A stretch of DNA of 64,000 nt from Robiginitomaculum sp. (GCA_030949705.1 JAUZSF010000015.1:81409-145408); one strand, 5' to 3'; counted from the stretch's first letter, positions 27,103 to 38,120 are shown. Notes: generated by a model from the letters alone, not told the origin. Made by a program: numbers and translations.

Positions 27103-29769
27103 TCAACCTGCCAGCGATTGTTTGATCGCCTCAATGGCCTTTTGCGCCGAGGCCCCGTCCGGTCCACCGGCCTGGGCAAAATCAGCACGACCGCCGCCGC
27201 CCTTGCCCCCCAAAGCCGCCGAGCCGACCCGGACCAGATCTACCGCACTCATCCGATCGGTTAAATCCTGGCTGACCCCGACGGCAAGAGCCGCCTTGCC
27301 ATCATTATTGGCAGCAAAGACCACCACGCCAGAACCCAGCTTTTCCTTGCTTTCATCGACCAGTGCCCGCAAATCGCGCGGCGGCACATCATTGACTACC
27401 CGGCCTATAAAGCCGGTGCCGTTGATGGTTTCTGCATCCTGCCCCGAGGCTGCATGCCCCCCCCATGGCCACCTGTTTGCGCAATTTGGAGACTTCGCGT
27501 TCCAGGGCGCGGCGCTCATTCAGCAATTGCGCCAATCGTTTGGGCAAATCCTCGGGCAGGGATTTCAACAATCCCGCGGCCTCTTGCAGGGCTTTCTCTT
27601 CGGCACGCACATATTCCAAGGCTTTGGCACCGGTTACCGCCTCGATCCGTCGCACCCCCGCGGCCACACTGCTTTGCCCGGTGATCTTAATCAGCGCAAT
27701 ATCGCCCGTGCGCCCCACATGGGTACCGCCACACAGTTCAATCGAGTATGGCCGGCGGGCATCATCCATATCCTGGCCCAGACTGAGCACCCGCACGGTG
27801 TCGCCGTATTTTTCCCCAAAAAGCGCCGTTGCCCCGGCCTTGATTGCCTCTTCCGGGCTGGTTTCGCGGGTGATTGCATCGGCGTTTTGGCGTACAATGG
27901 CATTGACCTCATCCTCGATACGGCTCAGTTCTTCTGCACTCAGCGGCCCCGCATGGGTGAAGTCAAACCGTAAATAATCCGGCCCGACAAACGAGCCTTT
28001 TTGGGCCACATGATCCCCCAAATGACGGTGCAAAGCGGCATGCAATAAATGAGTTGCCGAATGGTTGGCCCGAATGGCGCGCCGCCGTTCATGATCAACC
28101 AATAATTCGGCATCATCGCCCACATTGATGGTGCCACGTTCGACGGTGCCCAGATGTATAAACACACCGCGGGCCGTTTTAATGGTATCGCTGATCCGCA
28201 CTTCGCCCTGATCGGCAAACCGGATGAGACCGGTATCGCCGGTTTGGCCACCGGATTCGGCATAGAAAGGTGTCTGGTCAAAAACCAGCTCGACGGCATC
28301 GCCAGCCTTGGCCTGGCTCACCATTTCGCCGGCCTTGGCCATGGCCAGCAAATGCGCCTTGGCACTTTCCTGTCCATACCCCAGGAACATTGTTGACGCG
28401 AGGTTGGCGCCATCGCCACGATCCCAGAGGCCAGCGCTGCCAGCATCGCCAGAGCCTTTCCAATGGGCACGGCCCGATGCCTTTTGTGCCGCCATAGCGG
28501 CATCAAACCCGGCCTTATCCACCGTAATGTCTTTGGCGCGCAGGGCATCTTCGGTCAAATCCAGCGGAAAGCCATATGTATCATAAAGCTTGAAGGCCAC
28601 ATCGCCGGGCAATTGATCCCCTTTGCCAAGGGAGGCCGTGGCTTCATTTAGCAGGCCCATACCGCGCCCCAGCGTGCGCAAAAAGCGTTCTTCTTCTTGC
28701 AATATATTGTTTTCGATCAGCGCTTTGGCGCGAACCAGTTCCGGATACGCCGCGCCCATTTCATCGACCAGGGTTGGCACCAGGGTATGGACCACCGGCT
28801 CTTTGGCCCCCAGTAAATGTGCATGGCGCATGGCGCGGCGCATGATGCGACGCAATACATAACCCCGCCCTTCATTGGAAGGCGTTACCCCATCGGCCAG
28901 CAAAAATGATATGGAGCGCAAATGATCGGCGATCACCCGGTGGCTGGCGCGCGCCCCCCCACTGGCCTTTACCTGCAGCGCCTCTTCACTGGCCGCGATC
29001 AGGGTTTTGAATAAATCAATATCGTAATTATCGTGTACGCCTTGCAAGACCGCAGCGATGCGTTCCAGCCCCATACCGGTATCAATAGAGGGTTTGGGCA
29101 GGGCCACACGCTTGCCATCAGCCTGTTGATCAAACTGCATGAACACCAGGTTCCAGATTTCTATGAACCGGTCCCCATCCTCATCCGGTGATCCGGGAGG
29201 CCCCCCCGGGATATGGTCCCCATGATCATAAAAGATTTCGGAACAGGGACCGCAGGGACCGGTATCGCCCATGGACCAGAAATTATCCGCAGTGGCGATT
29301 TTAATAATTTTGCGATCATCAAACCCGGTGACCTTCTTCCAGAGCCCCGCGGCTTCTTCATCATCCGCATAGACGGTCACCAATAACTTCTCAGCCGGCA
29401 GCGCAAACTCACGAGTTAACAAATCCCAGGCGTAAAAAATCGCATCTTCCTTGAAATAATCCCCAAAGGAAAAATTACCCAGCATTTCGAAAAACGTGTG
29501 GTGGCGTGCGGTATAGCCCACATTGTCCAAATCATTGTGTTTGCCACCGGCCCGAATGCATTTTTGCGAGGTGACGGCCCGCTGATAAGGGCGGGTCTCC
29601 TCGCCGATAAACACATTTTTGAACTGCACCATGCCCGCATTGGTAAACAGCAGGTGGGATCGTTCTGTGGCACCACCGGGCTGGACGCCACAATCTCGTG
29701 ATTGGCTTTGCCATTACCACTTTCAAAATAACGCAGAAAGGCACTGCGAATATCATTCAGGTTTTGCAT
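27103..29769 (-). CDS. alaS: Alanyl-tRNA synthetase, two frameshifts
   Basis: Alanyl-tRNA synthetase charges tRNA-Ala and edits mischarged serine or glycine. The start at 29769 gives [20 protein letters not shown]. The first break, near 29656 (one C missing after DPT), separates it from [20 protein letters not shown] and the class II core. The second lies in a C8 run at 27457-27464, after [10 protein letters not shown], ahead of the C-terminal DHHA1 domain ([20 protein letters not shown]). The editing site motif TRxHSATHLL-like [19 protein letters not shown] and the zinc-binding [13 protein letters not shown] are intact. The repaired length is ~889 residues, normal for the family. The enzyme is essential, so the breaks are presumed sequencing errors. 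Confidence 0.92.
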
Positions 29770-29822
29770 GTTCGCGGTCCACCCCAGCATTCATCCATGA
29801 TCTTCAGGGTCATGATATAGAA

Positions 29823-29850
29823 AGGGCGCCCGGCCAAGCCAAGCGCCCAT
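29823..29850 (-). terminator. Likely terminator downstream of recA
   Basis: Read on the minus strand, GGGCGC and GCGCCC form a GC-rich stem with a ~12-nt loop, followed by TTTCTAT. It lies 28 nt beyond the recA stop. The T-tract is short, so confidence is moderate. Confidence 0.4.
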
Positions 29851-29877
29851 CGCGTTTGAACTGCGATATTCGTGAAT

Positions 29878-30957
29878 TTACCCGTTTACAACATCATCCA
29901 CATCCTTGCCGATATTGCCAATCAGCATGTCTTCAACAATCAAGCCGGATTCAGCGCGGATCTGTTCTTCAATCTTGGCCAAGGTTTCCGGGTTTTCTTT
30001 CAGGAATTTCCGAACATTTTCCCGTCCCTGACCGATCCGCTCCGAATTATAGGAATACCAGGAACCGGATTTTTCGATAATGTCGGCCTTAACGCCCAGA
30101 TCAATGATCTCGCCAATTTTGGAAATGCCTTCACCATACAGGATATCAAATTCAACAATGCGAAATGGCGGGGCCACTTTATTTTTGACAACTTTGACCC
30201 GGGTATGATTGCCGATCACTTCATCGCGATGCTTGAGCGCACCAATCCGGCGAATGTCCAGCCGCACCGTGGAATAGAATTTAAGCGCATTGCCCCCGGT
30301 GGTGGTTTCCGGACTTCCATACATCACCCCGATTTTCATGCGAATCTGGTTGGTAAAGATGACCAATGTTCCCGACTTTGAAATCGAGCCGGTCAGCTTG
30401 CGCATGGCCTGACTCATCAAGCGGGCCTGCAGACCAGGCAGGCTGTCGCCCATATCGCCTTCCAGTTCAGCACGGGGGGTGAGGGCCGCCACCGAATCTA
30501 TCACCACAATATCCACTGCACCGGAGCGAATAAGCGTATCTGCGATCTCCAGCGCCTCTTCGCCATTGCTGGGCTGTGAAATCAGCAGTTCGTTGATATT
30601 CACCCCCAGCTTGGCCGCATAGGCAGGATCAAGCGCGTGTTCTGTATCAATGAACGCAGCCACACCACCATCACGCTGGCATTCGGCAACCGTATGCAGG
30701 GTCAGGGTGGTTTTACCCGAGGATTCAGGACCATAGATTTCAACAACCCGGCCCTTGGGCAAGCCCCCCACGCCCAGTGCAATATCCAGGCCGATGGAGC
30801 CCGTTGATATGGACTTGATATCCAGGCTGTCTTTTTGGCCAAGTTTCATGACGGAGCCTTTACCGAAGGCCCGGTCAATCTGGCTTAATGCTGCTTCGAG
30901 TGCTTTTTGCTTGTCCACGTTTTCTTTTTCCACAAGTTTCAAAGATGCCTTGGCCAT
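29878..30957 (-). CDS. recA: Recombinase RecA
   Basis: A 359-residue RecA, the DNA strand-exchange ATPase and SOS co-protease. The Walker A motif is GPESSGKT (residues 76-83). The Walker B strand is in [13 protein letters not shown], followed by the L1/L2 DNA-binding loop regions ([40 protein letters not shown]). The start at 30957 ([15 protein letters not shown]) is preferred over an upstream start at 30969 because GGAG precedes it by 6 nt. It sits beside alaS and icd, as in many alphaproteobacteria. No clear LexA box was identified. Confidence 0.97.
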   Translation of the reverse strand: MAKASLKLVEKENVDKQKALEAALSQIDRAFGKGSVMKLGQKDSLDIKSISTGSIGLDIALGVGGLPKGRVVEIYGPESSGKTTLTLHTVAECQRDGGVAAFIDTEHALDPAYAAKLGVNINELLISQPSNGEEALEIADTLIRSGAVDIVVIDSVAALTPRAELEGDMGDSLPGLQARLMSQAMRKLTGSISKSGTLVIFTNQIRMKIGVMYGSPETTTGGNALKFYSTVRLDIRRIGALKHRDEVIGNHTRVKVVKNKVAPPFRIVEFDILYGEGISKIGEIIDLGVKADIIEKSGSWYSYNSERIGQGRENVRKFLKENPETLAKIEEQIRAESGLIVEDMLIGNIGKDVDDVVNG

Positions 30958-31076
30958 TGAATGCTCCATATATTGAGTGCCCTATCTGGGCTTTCTCACA
31001 CTATGTACCGCATTTGTTCCAAGAACACAATAGGAACATTTATTTTCTTTTCCGGCGATCTTTTGGCTGTCATTAA

Positions 31077-33620
31077 TCAGGAACTGAGTTCCTCCTTCAC
31101 CTTTTCTGCCAATTGTTTGAGCGAAAATGGCTTTGGCAGGAAGCTGATTTCTGCATCCTGGCTGAGGGTATCGGAAAACTCTTCCTGCGCGAAACCGGAT
31201 ATAAACACGATTCGCGCATCCTTCAGATAGGGTCTGGCCTTTTCCAACAGCCGCGGGCCATCCATGCCCGGCATTACCACGTCGGATATCATCAAATCAA
31301 TTTTGCCTGCATTTTCCTTGGCAATCTCCAATGCTTCTTCACCATCGGCTGCCTCCAGCACATCATAGCCGCGGTTCACCAGAATCTTGACCGCAATACT
31401 GCGCACAGAATCTTCGTCTTCGACGAATAATATGCGGCCACGACCGGCCAGATCCTTGGGCTTTCTTTCCTTGGGCGCACTGGGGGCGACGGTCACTTTT
31501 TCTTCATCGACGGCCTCCTGACATTCCGGCAGCCAGATCTGAAAGTTTGTCCCCTCCCCCGGCACGCTGATCGGGTGCAAATAGCCGCCAGACTGTTTGA
31601 TAATGCCCTGTACATTGGCCAGGCCCAATCCGGTGCCTTTGCCCATATCCTTGGTGGTGAAAAACGGCTCGAATATCCGGGCAAGGGTTTCTTCGTCCAT
31701 GCCGGTACCGGTATCCACCACTTCGATCAGGGCCCACGCCCCCTCGGGCGGGGTGGCATCCCCAATCACGTCAGCAGGGATGGTTTCCTGGCGCGATGTA
31801 CGGATAACCAATTGCCCCCCACCGCCTTCCATCATGGCATCGCGGGCATTGGTGGCCAGGTTCATCACCGCCATTTCAATCTGCCCCTTATCGGCCCGTA
31901 CCACCGGCAAATCGCGCCCCAGCACCACCTCCAAGGGAATGCTTTCATGCATCATTCGGCGTAACATATGGGTGAAATCATTCAACACGGTGGAAAGATT
32001 GAGCGGCACCAGACGCACGGTTTTCTTGCGTGAAAACGTCAACAGATTGTCGACCAGAGCCGCGGCCCGCAGGCCATCTTCGTTGATTTTCTGCAACCCC
32101 GGATAAGACGGATCGCCGACCATATGGTGCGATAGCAGGTTATCGCAATTCATCCGAATGGCCGTCAGCACATTATTCAGATCATGAGCAACCCCACCAG
32201 CCAATTGACCAATGGCCTGCATTTTTTGCGCCTGAAACAGGTCCGTCTCCATGGCCTTCCACGAAGACATATCCATGACATAGGCAATTGAACGACCGGC
32301 ATGATCGGGGGCGATATAAATATGAACTGCTTTTTCATCTGGCCCATTCAGTGAGAGATCAAACGGCCCGCCCCCATTACCATCGACATTCAACAATGCG
32401 TCGCGCCCATCCCCATCCTCTGAAAACAATCCCAAAAAAGCCGCCCCTGGCGTAGCCTTGCCTTTGGTCATTTCAATCAGCGCCGGATTGGCATCTTCAA
32501 TAATCGCGGTAGCCGCATCGGCAACATCCAGACGCGCCACGCCAAAGGGGGCCGCGATGAACATTTCATCCAGCGAGCGCCCGATTGCATGTGGATTGGC
32601 CGTCTCAACCCGGGCGATTCCGACCGGGGCCTGCCCCCGCCCTCCCCCAAAGACCACAGAACGCGAATGCGCCCCTTTTGGCTCTTCCGGCCAGTTGGTC
32701 ACCACCACCGCCGGGGTTTCAATGCCATCTCTGGTTTTCAGATTAACTTCAATACGGCTAGGGTTTTTACCTTTGCGGTTCAGCAAACGCGCAGCCTCTT
32801 TTGGGGCAAAGCTTTGGACCAATGGCGGGGGGGCATCATCAGCAATGCCCAGCCATTCGCGCAACGTACTGTTCATATAGCTGATACGGCCTTTTTTATC
32901 TGCCGAAAAAAAGCCAACCGGTGCTTCGTCAAGAAGCGGCAAACCGCTTTGCAATACCGGCACATCCGCATTTTCATCACTGTTGGCATCCCGGCAAACC
33001 ATCCGCCACAGGGCGCCCCCCGCCGGCAAGGGCACTACATGCACATCCAGCTCGCACATGCCCTGTCCATTCTCGAAGGCCGGCAGCCGCTCAAAGGCGG
33101 CCTCGCCGGTTCGTGCGGCGCGGGCCAGTCGGAAGGTTATCGCCGACAGTCCAGGATGGGCGCCCACCAGGCGTTCAAAAGGTACTGGGCGTATGCTTTG
33201 CCCCATTTCCTCGGCCGCTTCGGTCAGGGACCGATAGGCAGCATTGGCGTATATCGGCTCTCCCTGGCGCCCGGTAATCAACACCGGCTCGGGAGAGACC
33301 TCCAGCGCGCCCAGCGCAAAAGGCGGATCCTGTTTGATTTGCCGGATACCGCCGGGGGCATATTGACGCGAGGCCAGATTGCCTGCGGCCATGGCATACA
33401 TCACGACAAACAGAACCGCCGCGATACCAAAGGTCAGAACAAAGGCCGCCGGCCCACTTTCATCGGGCAGAATGAGCGCAATCACCACGGCAAAAGAAGC
33501 CAGAATGATAGCCCCCCACAATATGGACCGCGACAGGGTCAGGGGCTTTATCATTTGAATCATGGATTGAAAAATCCCGCCCTCAGCATCTTTAAGCGAC
33601 ATTTTGGCTTCACCAGACAT
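31077..33620 (-). CDS. cckA: CckA-type hybrid sensor histidine kinase
   Basis: An ~847-residue membrane hybrid kinase of the CckA family, the cell-cycle phosphorelay kinase that phosphorylates the phosphotransferase ChpT and so CtrA. The start at 33620 (MSGEAKMSLKDAEGGIF) follows AAGGGAG by 6 nt. Two membrane segments lie at about residues 25-85 (SILWGAIILASFAVVIALIL, PAAFVLTFGIAAVLFVVMYA). PAS-like regions follow. The HisKA domain has H479 in GGVAHDLNNVLTAIRMNC, close to the CckA consensus. The HATPase domain is marked by GTGMDEETLARIFEPFFTTK and GTGLGLANVQG, and the C-terminal receiver has phospho-acceptor D780 in LMISDVVMPGMDGP. It follows the fliQ-fliR-flhB genes on the same strand, 79 nt from flhB. 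Confidence 0.88.
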   Translation of the reverse strand: MSGEAKMSLKDAEGGIFQSMIQMIKPLTLSRSILWGAIILASFAVVIALILPDESGPAAFVLTFGIAAVLFVVMYAMAAGNLASRQYAPGGIRQIKQDPPFALGALEVSPEPVLITGRQGEPIYANAAYRSLTEAAEEMGQSIRPVPFERLVGAHPGLSAITFRLARAARTGEAAFERLPAFENGQGMCELDVHVVPLPAGGALWRMVCRDANSDENADVPVLQSGLPLLDEAPVGFFSADKKGRISYMNSTLREWLGIADDAPPPLVQSFAPKEAARLLNRKGKNPSRIEVNLKTRDGIETPAVVVTNWPEEPKGAHSRSVVFGGGRGQAPVGIARVETANPHAIGRSLDEMFIAAPFGVARLDVADAATAIIEDANPALIEMTKGKATPGAAFLGLFSEDGDGRDALLNVDGNGGGPFDLSLNGPDEKAVHIYIAPDHAGRSIAYVMDMSSWKAMETDLFQAQKMQAIGQLAGGVAHDLNNVLTAIRMNCDNLLSHHMVGDPSYPGLQKINEDGLRAAALVDNLLTFSRKKTVRLVPLNLSTVLNDFTHMLRRMMHESIPLEVVLGRDLPVVRADKGQIEMAVMNLATNARDAMMEGGGGQLVIRTSRQETIPADVIGDATPPEGAWALIEVVDTGTGMDEETLARIFEPFFTTKDMGKGTGLGLANVQGIIKQSGGYLHPISVPGEGTNFQIWLPECQEAVDEEKVTVAPSAPKERKPKDLAGRGRILFVEDEDSVRSIAVKILVNRGYDVLEAADGEEALEIAKENAGKIDLMISDVVMPGMDGPRLLEKARPYLKDARIVFISGFAQEEFSDTLSQDAEISFLPKPFSLKQLAEKVKEELSS

Positions 33621-33698
33621 GTTTGGCTCCCTTGTCCGGGCGGCCACCCGGTATGTTGTTTGACCAGCGAATCACAGGTTCCGCCAGCATGCAAGATT

Positions 33699-34775
33699 TT
33701 ATCGGCGACGGCGTTCGGCCAACCCCATCACATATCCGATCACCTTGGCCACGGCCTTGAAATGCTCGGTCTTGATTTCATGATCCACTTCGGTGGTGGC
33801 AAACAACGCCCGCGCCAAAGGCGGGTCTACCACCACCGGGACGTTGGCCTCTTCGGCAACGTCCCGAATGCGCAAAGCCAGGTCATCCATCCCCTTGGCG
33901 ACACAGACCGGGGCCACACTTTCCCCCTGTTCGTAACGCAAGGCAACGGCATAGTGGGTCGGGTTCATGATCACCACGCTGGCTTCCGGCACGGCCTGCA
34001 TCATGCGCTGGCGTGAGCGTTCCGCCCGGATCTGGCGCAATCGGGCGCGCACATGGGGATCCCCTTCGGTGTTTTTCAGCTCGTCCTTCACATCTTTGTG
34101 CGACATGCGCATGCGCTTTAAAAAGCTCTGACGTTGAAAGGCATAATCGGCAATGGCCACCAATGTGAACACGGATAATGCCGCCAGCATAAGCGAAACC
34201 GAGGCTTCCCGTATCACCGGAAACAAGGCCTCCAGATCCAGATATGGCAGGCTGACCAGGGTTTCACGCCGCGGCCACACCACGGCAAAAGCGGCAATAC
34301 CCACCAAGCCCATCTTGGCCAGGCCCTTGAAAAAATTGGCAATGGCCTGCATGCCAAAAATACGTTTCGCCCCCTCAATCGGGGAGAGTTTGGAAAGTTT
34401 TGGAGACACTTTGTCCGGTGCCCATAAAAGGCCGACCTGCAAGACATGGCCCGACAGCCCTGCTACGATCAACATGGCCAATACCATACCCAGTCCCAGC
34501 AATATTCGCTGAGAGGCATCCACGGCCAGACTTTGTACGCTGGCCCCGGTGATTACAAATTGCGATGCCAGTTCAAAATAACTGCGCAGCCAGTTGCTGA
34601 AATAGCGGGCGGTGGGACCGGAAAATGCAGCAAGTAAAAGAGTTATAGAGGCCAACATCAGCCAGGAAGGGATTTCCTGTGATTTGGCCACATCGCCTTT
34701 TTTACGCGCATCCAGCAGTTTCTGCGGGGTGGCGTCTTCGGTCTTCTGGCTCTGGTCCTGATCGTCTGCCATCAA
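33699..34775 (-). CDS. flhB: Flagellar biosynthesis protein FlhB
   Basis: A 358-residue flagellar type III export protein that switches export specificity. It starts MMADDQDQSQKTEDATPQKL, with the conserved EDATPQKLLDARKKGDVAKS at the N-terminus. Four membrane segments are visible. The cytoplasmic domain contains the self-cleavage motif NPTH in VVIMNPTHYAVALRYEQG. The start overlaps the fliR stop, giving coupled translation. cckA follows 79 nt downstream. Confidence 0.95.
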   Translation of the reverse strand: MMADDQDQSQKTEDATPQKLLDARKKGDVAKSQEIPSWLMLASITLLLAAFSGPTARYFSNWLRSYFELASQFVITGASVQSLAVDASQRILLGLGMVLAMLIVAGLSGHVLQVGLLWAPDKVSPKLSKLSPIEGAKRIFGMQAIANFFKGLAKMGLVGIAAFAVVWPRRETLVSLPYLDLEALFPVIREASVSLMLAALSVFTLVAIADYAFQRQSFLKRMRMSHKDVKDELKNTEGDPHVRARLRQIRAERSRQRMMQAVPEASVVIMNPTHYAVALRYEQGESVAPVCVAKGMDDLALRIRDVAEEANVPVVVDPPLARALFATTEVDHEIKTEHFKAVAKVIGYVMGLAERRRR

Positions 34776-35526
34776 TTCATACTTTGTGCAAAATTTTCAA
34801 TATGCCGGAGCCATACGTTCAGGATGGACCCCAGGCTGAGTGCAAAAATGGACAGCCCCGCAAACACATTTAACGGCATGGCCACAAAGAAGATTTGCAC
34901 CTGTGGCATGAGTCGCGAAAGCACACCAAGCGCCAGATAAAAAACCAGCCCAAAGGCAATCAATGGTGCCCCATTTGTATGCCAACCCGAAAAGATTGCG
35001 CCACCACCTGTGTGCCCAATTGTGCAACATCCCCAAGGTTAGGAATGCTACCCGCCGGGATTATGGCATAGGAACCAACGACCCCGGTAAGGAACAGGTG
35101 ATGCAGACCACTGACAAAAACCAGCGTGACTGCCACCAGATTAAGAAAGGTTGCCATGACCGCTCCCTGCTGTCCCTGTGTGGGATCAAAAGACATTGCA
35201 AAGGCCAGCCCGGACTGCATGGCCGCCACCTGACCGGCCACCACCAGAGCACTCATCATCAATCTGGACAGCGCCCCAAAATACAACCCAATCAGCACTT
35301 CTTGTATAATTAATCCTGCCAATTCAAAGGGTTGGTCAGGCATTGGTGGCATGCTGCGCCCGACAATCGCCCCAACGATCAGCGCCATAATCAATGCCAA
35401 TGACAGCCGCACCCGGGCCGGCACCCCCACTTCACCAATGCCAGGCAATAACATCATGATGGCCCCAACGCGGGAAAACACCAGCGCAATGGTGAAAATC
35501 GAGGCAGGAAGGGTCAGGGCATCCAC
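34772..35526 (-). CDS. fliR: Flagellar biosynthesis protein FliR, one frameshift
   Basis: FliR is a polytopic component of the flagellar export gate. The N-terminal ~188 residues (MDALTLPASIFTIALVFSRV and on, with MLLPGIGEVGVPARVRLSLA) are in one frame ending RVGIQMG. The remainder (LIAFGLVFYLALGVLSRLMP to the stop at 34772) is in another. The break is in a G run at about 34970 (GGGG where GGGGG is expected), and adding one G restores MGAPLIAFG. The repaired length is about 250 residues, normal for FliR. It lies 2 nt downstream of fliQ and overlaps flhB. Confidence 0.92.
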
Positions 35527-35528
35527 AA

Positions 35529-35792
35529 CTACATGGCCGATACACGATCAGCCACATGAGTCATAAAGCCCCCCAGCAGCGCCCCCATGAGTGGCATGAA
35601 CACCAACAGGGCAATAAAAATTGCCACAATTTTTGGCACAAATACCAGGGTCATTTCCTGCACCTGGGTCAGCGCCTGTAACAGGGCAATCCCCAGACCG
35701 ACCGTCAGACCGACCAGCATAATCGGGCCCGACATTTGCAGCACCAGCCAGATGGCTTCGCGGGCAATATCCAGAACTTCAGAGCCGTTCAT
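35529..35792 (-). CDS. fliQ: Flagellar biosynthesis protein FliQ
   Basis: An 87-residue export-gate protein with two membrane segments (AIWLVLQMSGPIMLVGLTVG and IVAIFIALLVFMPLMGALLG). The linking segment ALLQALTQVQEMTLVFVPKI is the FliQ hallmark. It is the first gene of a fliQ-fliR-flhB cluster. GGAGAAG precedes the ATG. Confidence 0.95.
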   Translation of the reverse strand: MNGSEVLDIAREAIWLVLQMSGPIMLVGLTVGLGIALLQALTQVQEMTLVFVPKIVAIFIALLVFMPLMGALLGGFMTHVADRVSAM

Positions 35793-35855
35793 GGGCTTCT
35801 CCTGCCTGCCTGTTCACACCGGCTTTAACTCGACACCCAAGAGTGCTCTCGTTAT

Positions 35856-35873
35856 GGTTAACAAAACCTAACC
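35856..35873. promoter_or_regulatory. Candidate CtrA-like binding site upstream of fliQ
   Basis: The sequence GGTTAACAAAACCTAACC lies 64-81 nt upstream of the fliQ start and about 60 nt upstream of the divergent DUF885 gene. Read on the minus strand it gives TTAG-N6-TTAAC, close to the CtrA consensus (TTAA-N7-TTAAC, with N6 variants). In Caulobacter the fliQ promoter is a known CtrA target. Match is imperfect, so this is a hypothesis. Confidence 0.35.
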
Positions 35874-35931
35874 GGGCATGGGCTTGCGTTAGGAAATATA
35901 GCGCCTTCATCACATTCTGAGAGACCCCATC

Positions 35932-37779
35932 ATGTACATTAAATCCCTGGCCACCAGCGCCGCCCTGATTGCCCTTCTGAGTGCCTGCACAGCCCCGGCA
36001 GAGCGGCAAAATGGATTACAACCATCTGAAAAGATTGCCACTTCGGAACAAACAGAATCCCAGCGCCTGAACGCCTGGTTCCAGGAAAAGTTTGAACAAT
36101 CCCTGTCCCGCTCCCCCATGCTGAAAACCTATCTGGGCATCACGGATGCCGATTATGGCAAATGGGACGATCCTTCCCCGGCCTTTGCGCAAAAAGAACA
36201 CGCCATAGCGCTTGCCAATTATGCCCAGCGCCACGCCCGGTTTGATTATGACAAGCTGGACAAAGATGCCCAGCTGTCCTGGCGACTGGCCGATTACAAC
36301 CATGATCGCGAGGTGGCCTCATGGCCCTTTCACGATTATGGCTATATTTTCAATCAGATGTTCGGGGCACACGCCTCCATTCCCGCGTTTCTTATCAACC
36401 AGCATCAGATCAAAACCATTGATCATGCCGAAGCCTATATTGCCCGCCTGAACGGCATTAAAGACTATTTGGGGGGCCAGACCGCCAACGCCAAAATGCG
36501 TTTTGAAAAAGGCATTTACCCACCAAAATTTGTCTATGCCCGGGTGCTGGATGCCTCGCACAATCTAATCAAGGGCGCGCCCTTTGATGATGGCCCCGAC
36601 AGCGCAATCTTAGCCGATTTCAAGGGCAAGGTGGATAAATTAAATCTGGCCGAGGATAAAAAGGCCGATCTGGTCAAACGGGCCAAGGCGGCCATGCTGG
36701 CCAGCATGGCCCCGGCCTATGCCGATCTGATCACCGAAATGCAGCGCCAGCAAAGCCTGGCCGATGACAAGGACGGGGTCTGGAAATTGCCAGACGGTGC
36801 GGCCTATTACAAAGACCGGCTGGCCGCCATGACCACCACCGACATGACTGCCGAACAGATCCACAATCTGGGTCTTTCCGAGGTGGAACGCATCCATAAT
36901 GAAATGCGCACCATCATGAAAACCGTTGGGTTTAAAGGTGATTTGCCCGCCTTCTTCATCTTCATGCGCGAAGACCCACAATTCTATTATCCCGATACCG
37001 ATGAGGGCCGCGCCGCCTATCTGGCCAAGGCGGTCAAGATTATCGATACCATGCGCGGCCGTCTGGACGAGATTTTTATCACCAAACCCAAAGCCGACAT
37101 TATCGTCAAGGCGGTGGAGCCGTTTCGTGAAGCCACGGCCGGCAAGGCCTTCTACCAACGCCCCTCGCTGGATGGCTCGCGCCCCGGCACCTATTACGCC
37201 AATCTTTACCGCATGGAGAGCATGCCCACCTATCAGATGGAGGCACTGGCCTATCACGAAGGTATTCCCGGCCACCATATGCAGGGTTCCATCGCGCAAG
37301 AGCTTGAAAATATTCCCATGTTTCGCAAAATTGGCGGCTATACCGCCTACAGCGAAGGCTGGGGCCTGTATTCGGAATATGTTCCCAAGGAGATGGGCTT
37401 TTACGCCGATCCCTATTCCGATTTTGGCCGACTTTCCATGGAGTTATGGCGCGCCGCGCGTCTGGTGGTCGATACCGGCCTGCACGACAAGCACTGGACC
37501 CGCCAACAGGCCATTGACTATCTGGTTGAAAACACTCCCAATTCCCTGAGCGACGCCACCAATGCCATTGAGCGCTATATCGTCATGCCGGGTCAGGCCA
37601 CGGCTTACAAAATTGGCATGCTGGAAATCCTGCGTCTGCGCGAACATGCCAAAGCGGAATTGGGGGATAAGTTTGATTTGCGCGAATACCATGATGTGGT
37701 GCTGGCCAATGGCGCGGTGCCACTTTCGGTACTGGCCGATCTGGTTGATGAGTGGATTGCCCGCAAGAAAGAGGGGTAA
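35932..37779 (+). CDS. DUF885 family lipoprotein, putative metallopeptidase
   Basis: A 615-residue exported protein of the DUF885 family. The signal peptide ends in a lipobox LLSAC (Cys at about residue 20), so it is probably lipid-anchored. The zinc-binding motif is HEGIPGHH in ALAYHEGIPGHHMQG, with a downstream Glu in AYSEGWGLYSEYVPKEMG. The family is related to M32-like carboxypeptidases and is assumed to be a peptidase, but the natural substrate is not known. It is divergent from the flagellar operon and followed by a repeat-rich intergenic stretch. Confidence 0.88.
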   Translation: MYIKSLATSAALIALLSACTAPAERQNGLQPSEKIATSEQTESQRLNAWFQEKFEQSLSRSPMLKTYLGITDADYGKWDDPSPAFAQKEHAIALANYAQRHARFDYDKLDKDAQLSWRLADYNHDREVASWPFHDYGYIFNQMFGAHASIPAFLINQHQIKTIDHAEAYIARLNGIKDYLGGQTANAKMRFEKGIYPPKFVYARVLDASHNLIKGAPFDDGPDSAILADFKGKVDKLNLAEDKKADLVKRAKAAMLASMAPAYADLITEMQRQQSLADDKDGVWKLPDGAAYYKDRLAAMTTTDMTAEQIHNLGLSEVERIHNEMRTIMKTVGFKGDLPAFFIFMREDPQFYYPDTDEGRAAYLAKAVKIIDTMRGRLDEIFITKPKADIIVKAVEPFREATAGKAFYQRPSLDGSRPGTYYANLYRMESMPTYQMEALAYHEGIPGHHMQGSIAQELENIPMFRKIGGYTAYSEGWGLYSEYVPKEMGFYADPYSDFGRLSMELWRAARLVVDTGLHDKHWTRQQAIDYLVENTPNSLSDATNAIERYIVMPGQATAYKIGMLEILRLREHAKAELGDKFDLREYHDVVLANGAVPLSVLADLVDEWIARKKEG

Positions 37780-37919
37780 AGAGGGGCAATAAGGCCCTTT
37801 CGAGGGGCAATTAAGGGACGGTTTTGCCTCTTTTTTGGTTCAATAAGGGGCCGGACAGGGATGGCCGAGGGGTAAGGGGTGCCCCTCTTTTCCCCTTTGT
37901 TGGCTTATCCTCGGCGGAA

Positions 37920-38035
37920 CACCTTCTCCCCAGGGAGAAGGTTGGGATGAGGGGCTTGTGAATCAAAAATTGCTCACCCCCCTTAACCCCTTGCCCCCTC
38001 ACCTTATTCCTCTCCCGCTCGGGAGAGGAAAGAGA
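37920..38035. repeat. Two 'CTCTCCC/GGGAGAG'-type short palindromes
   Basis: ACCTTCTCCCCAGGGAGAAGGT at about 37921-37942 and CCTCTCCCGCTCGGGAGAGG at about 38011-38030 are near-perfect hairpins. Both adjoin a related flank (GGGATGAGGGGC and CCCTCACC in opposite orientation), so together they form a larger inverted pair. Similar short palindromes are common intergenic repeats in proteobacteria. Confidence 0.6.
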
Positions 38036-38120
38036 TCGCCACCAAGCCCGCGTTATGTTCCAGGAATGATGGATATCGAAACCTTATCCCACACGGGCGT
38101 AAGTGGGGTATTCTATGCGC

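Noticed and set aside
29416..29790. Separate 124-residue gene at the 5' end of alaS
   Set aside because: Its first ~35 residues are the alaS N-terminus; the remainder is out of frame after a missing base.
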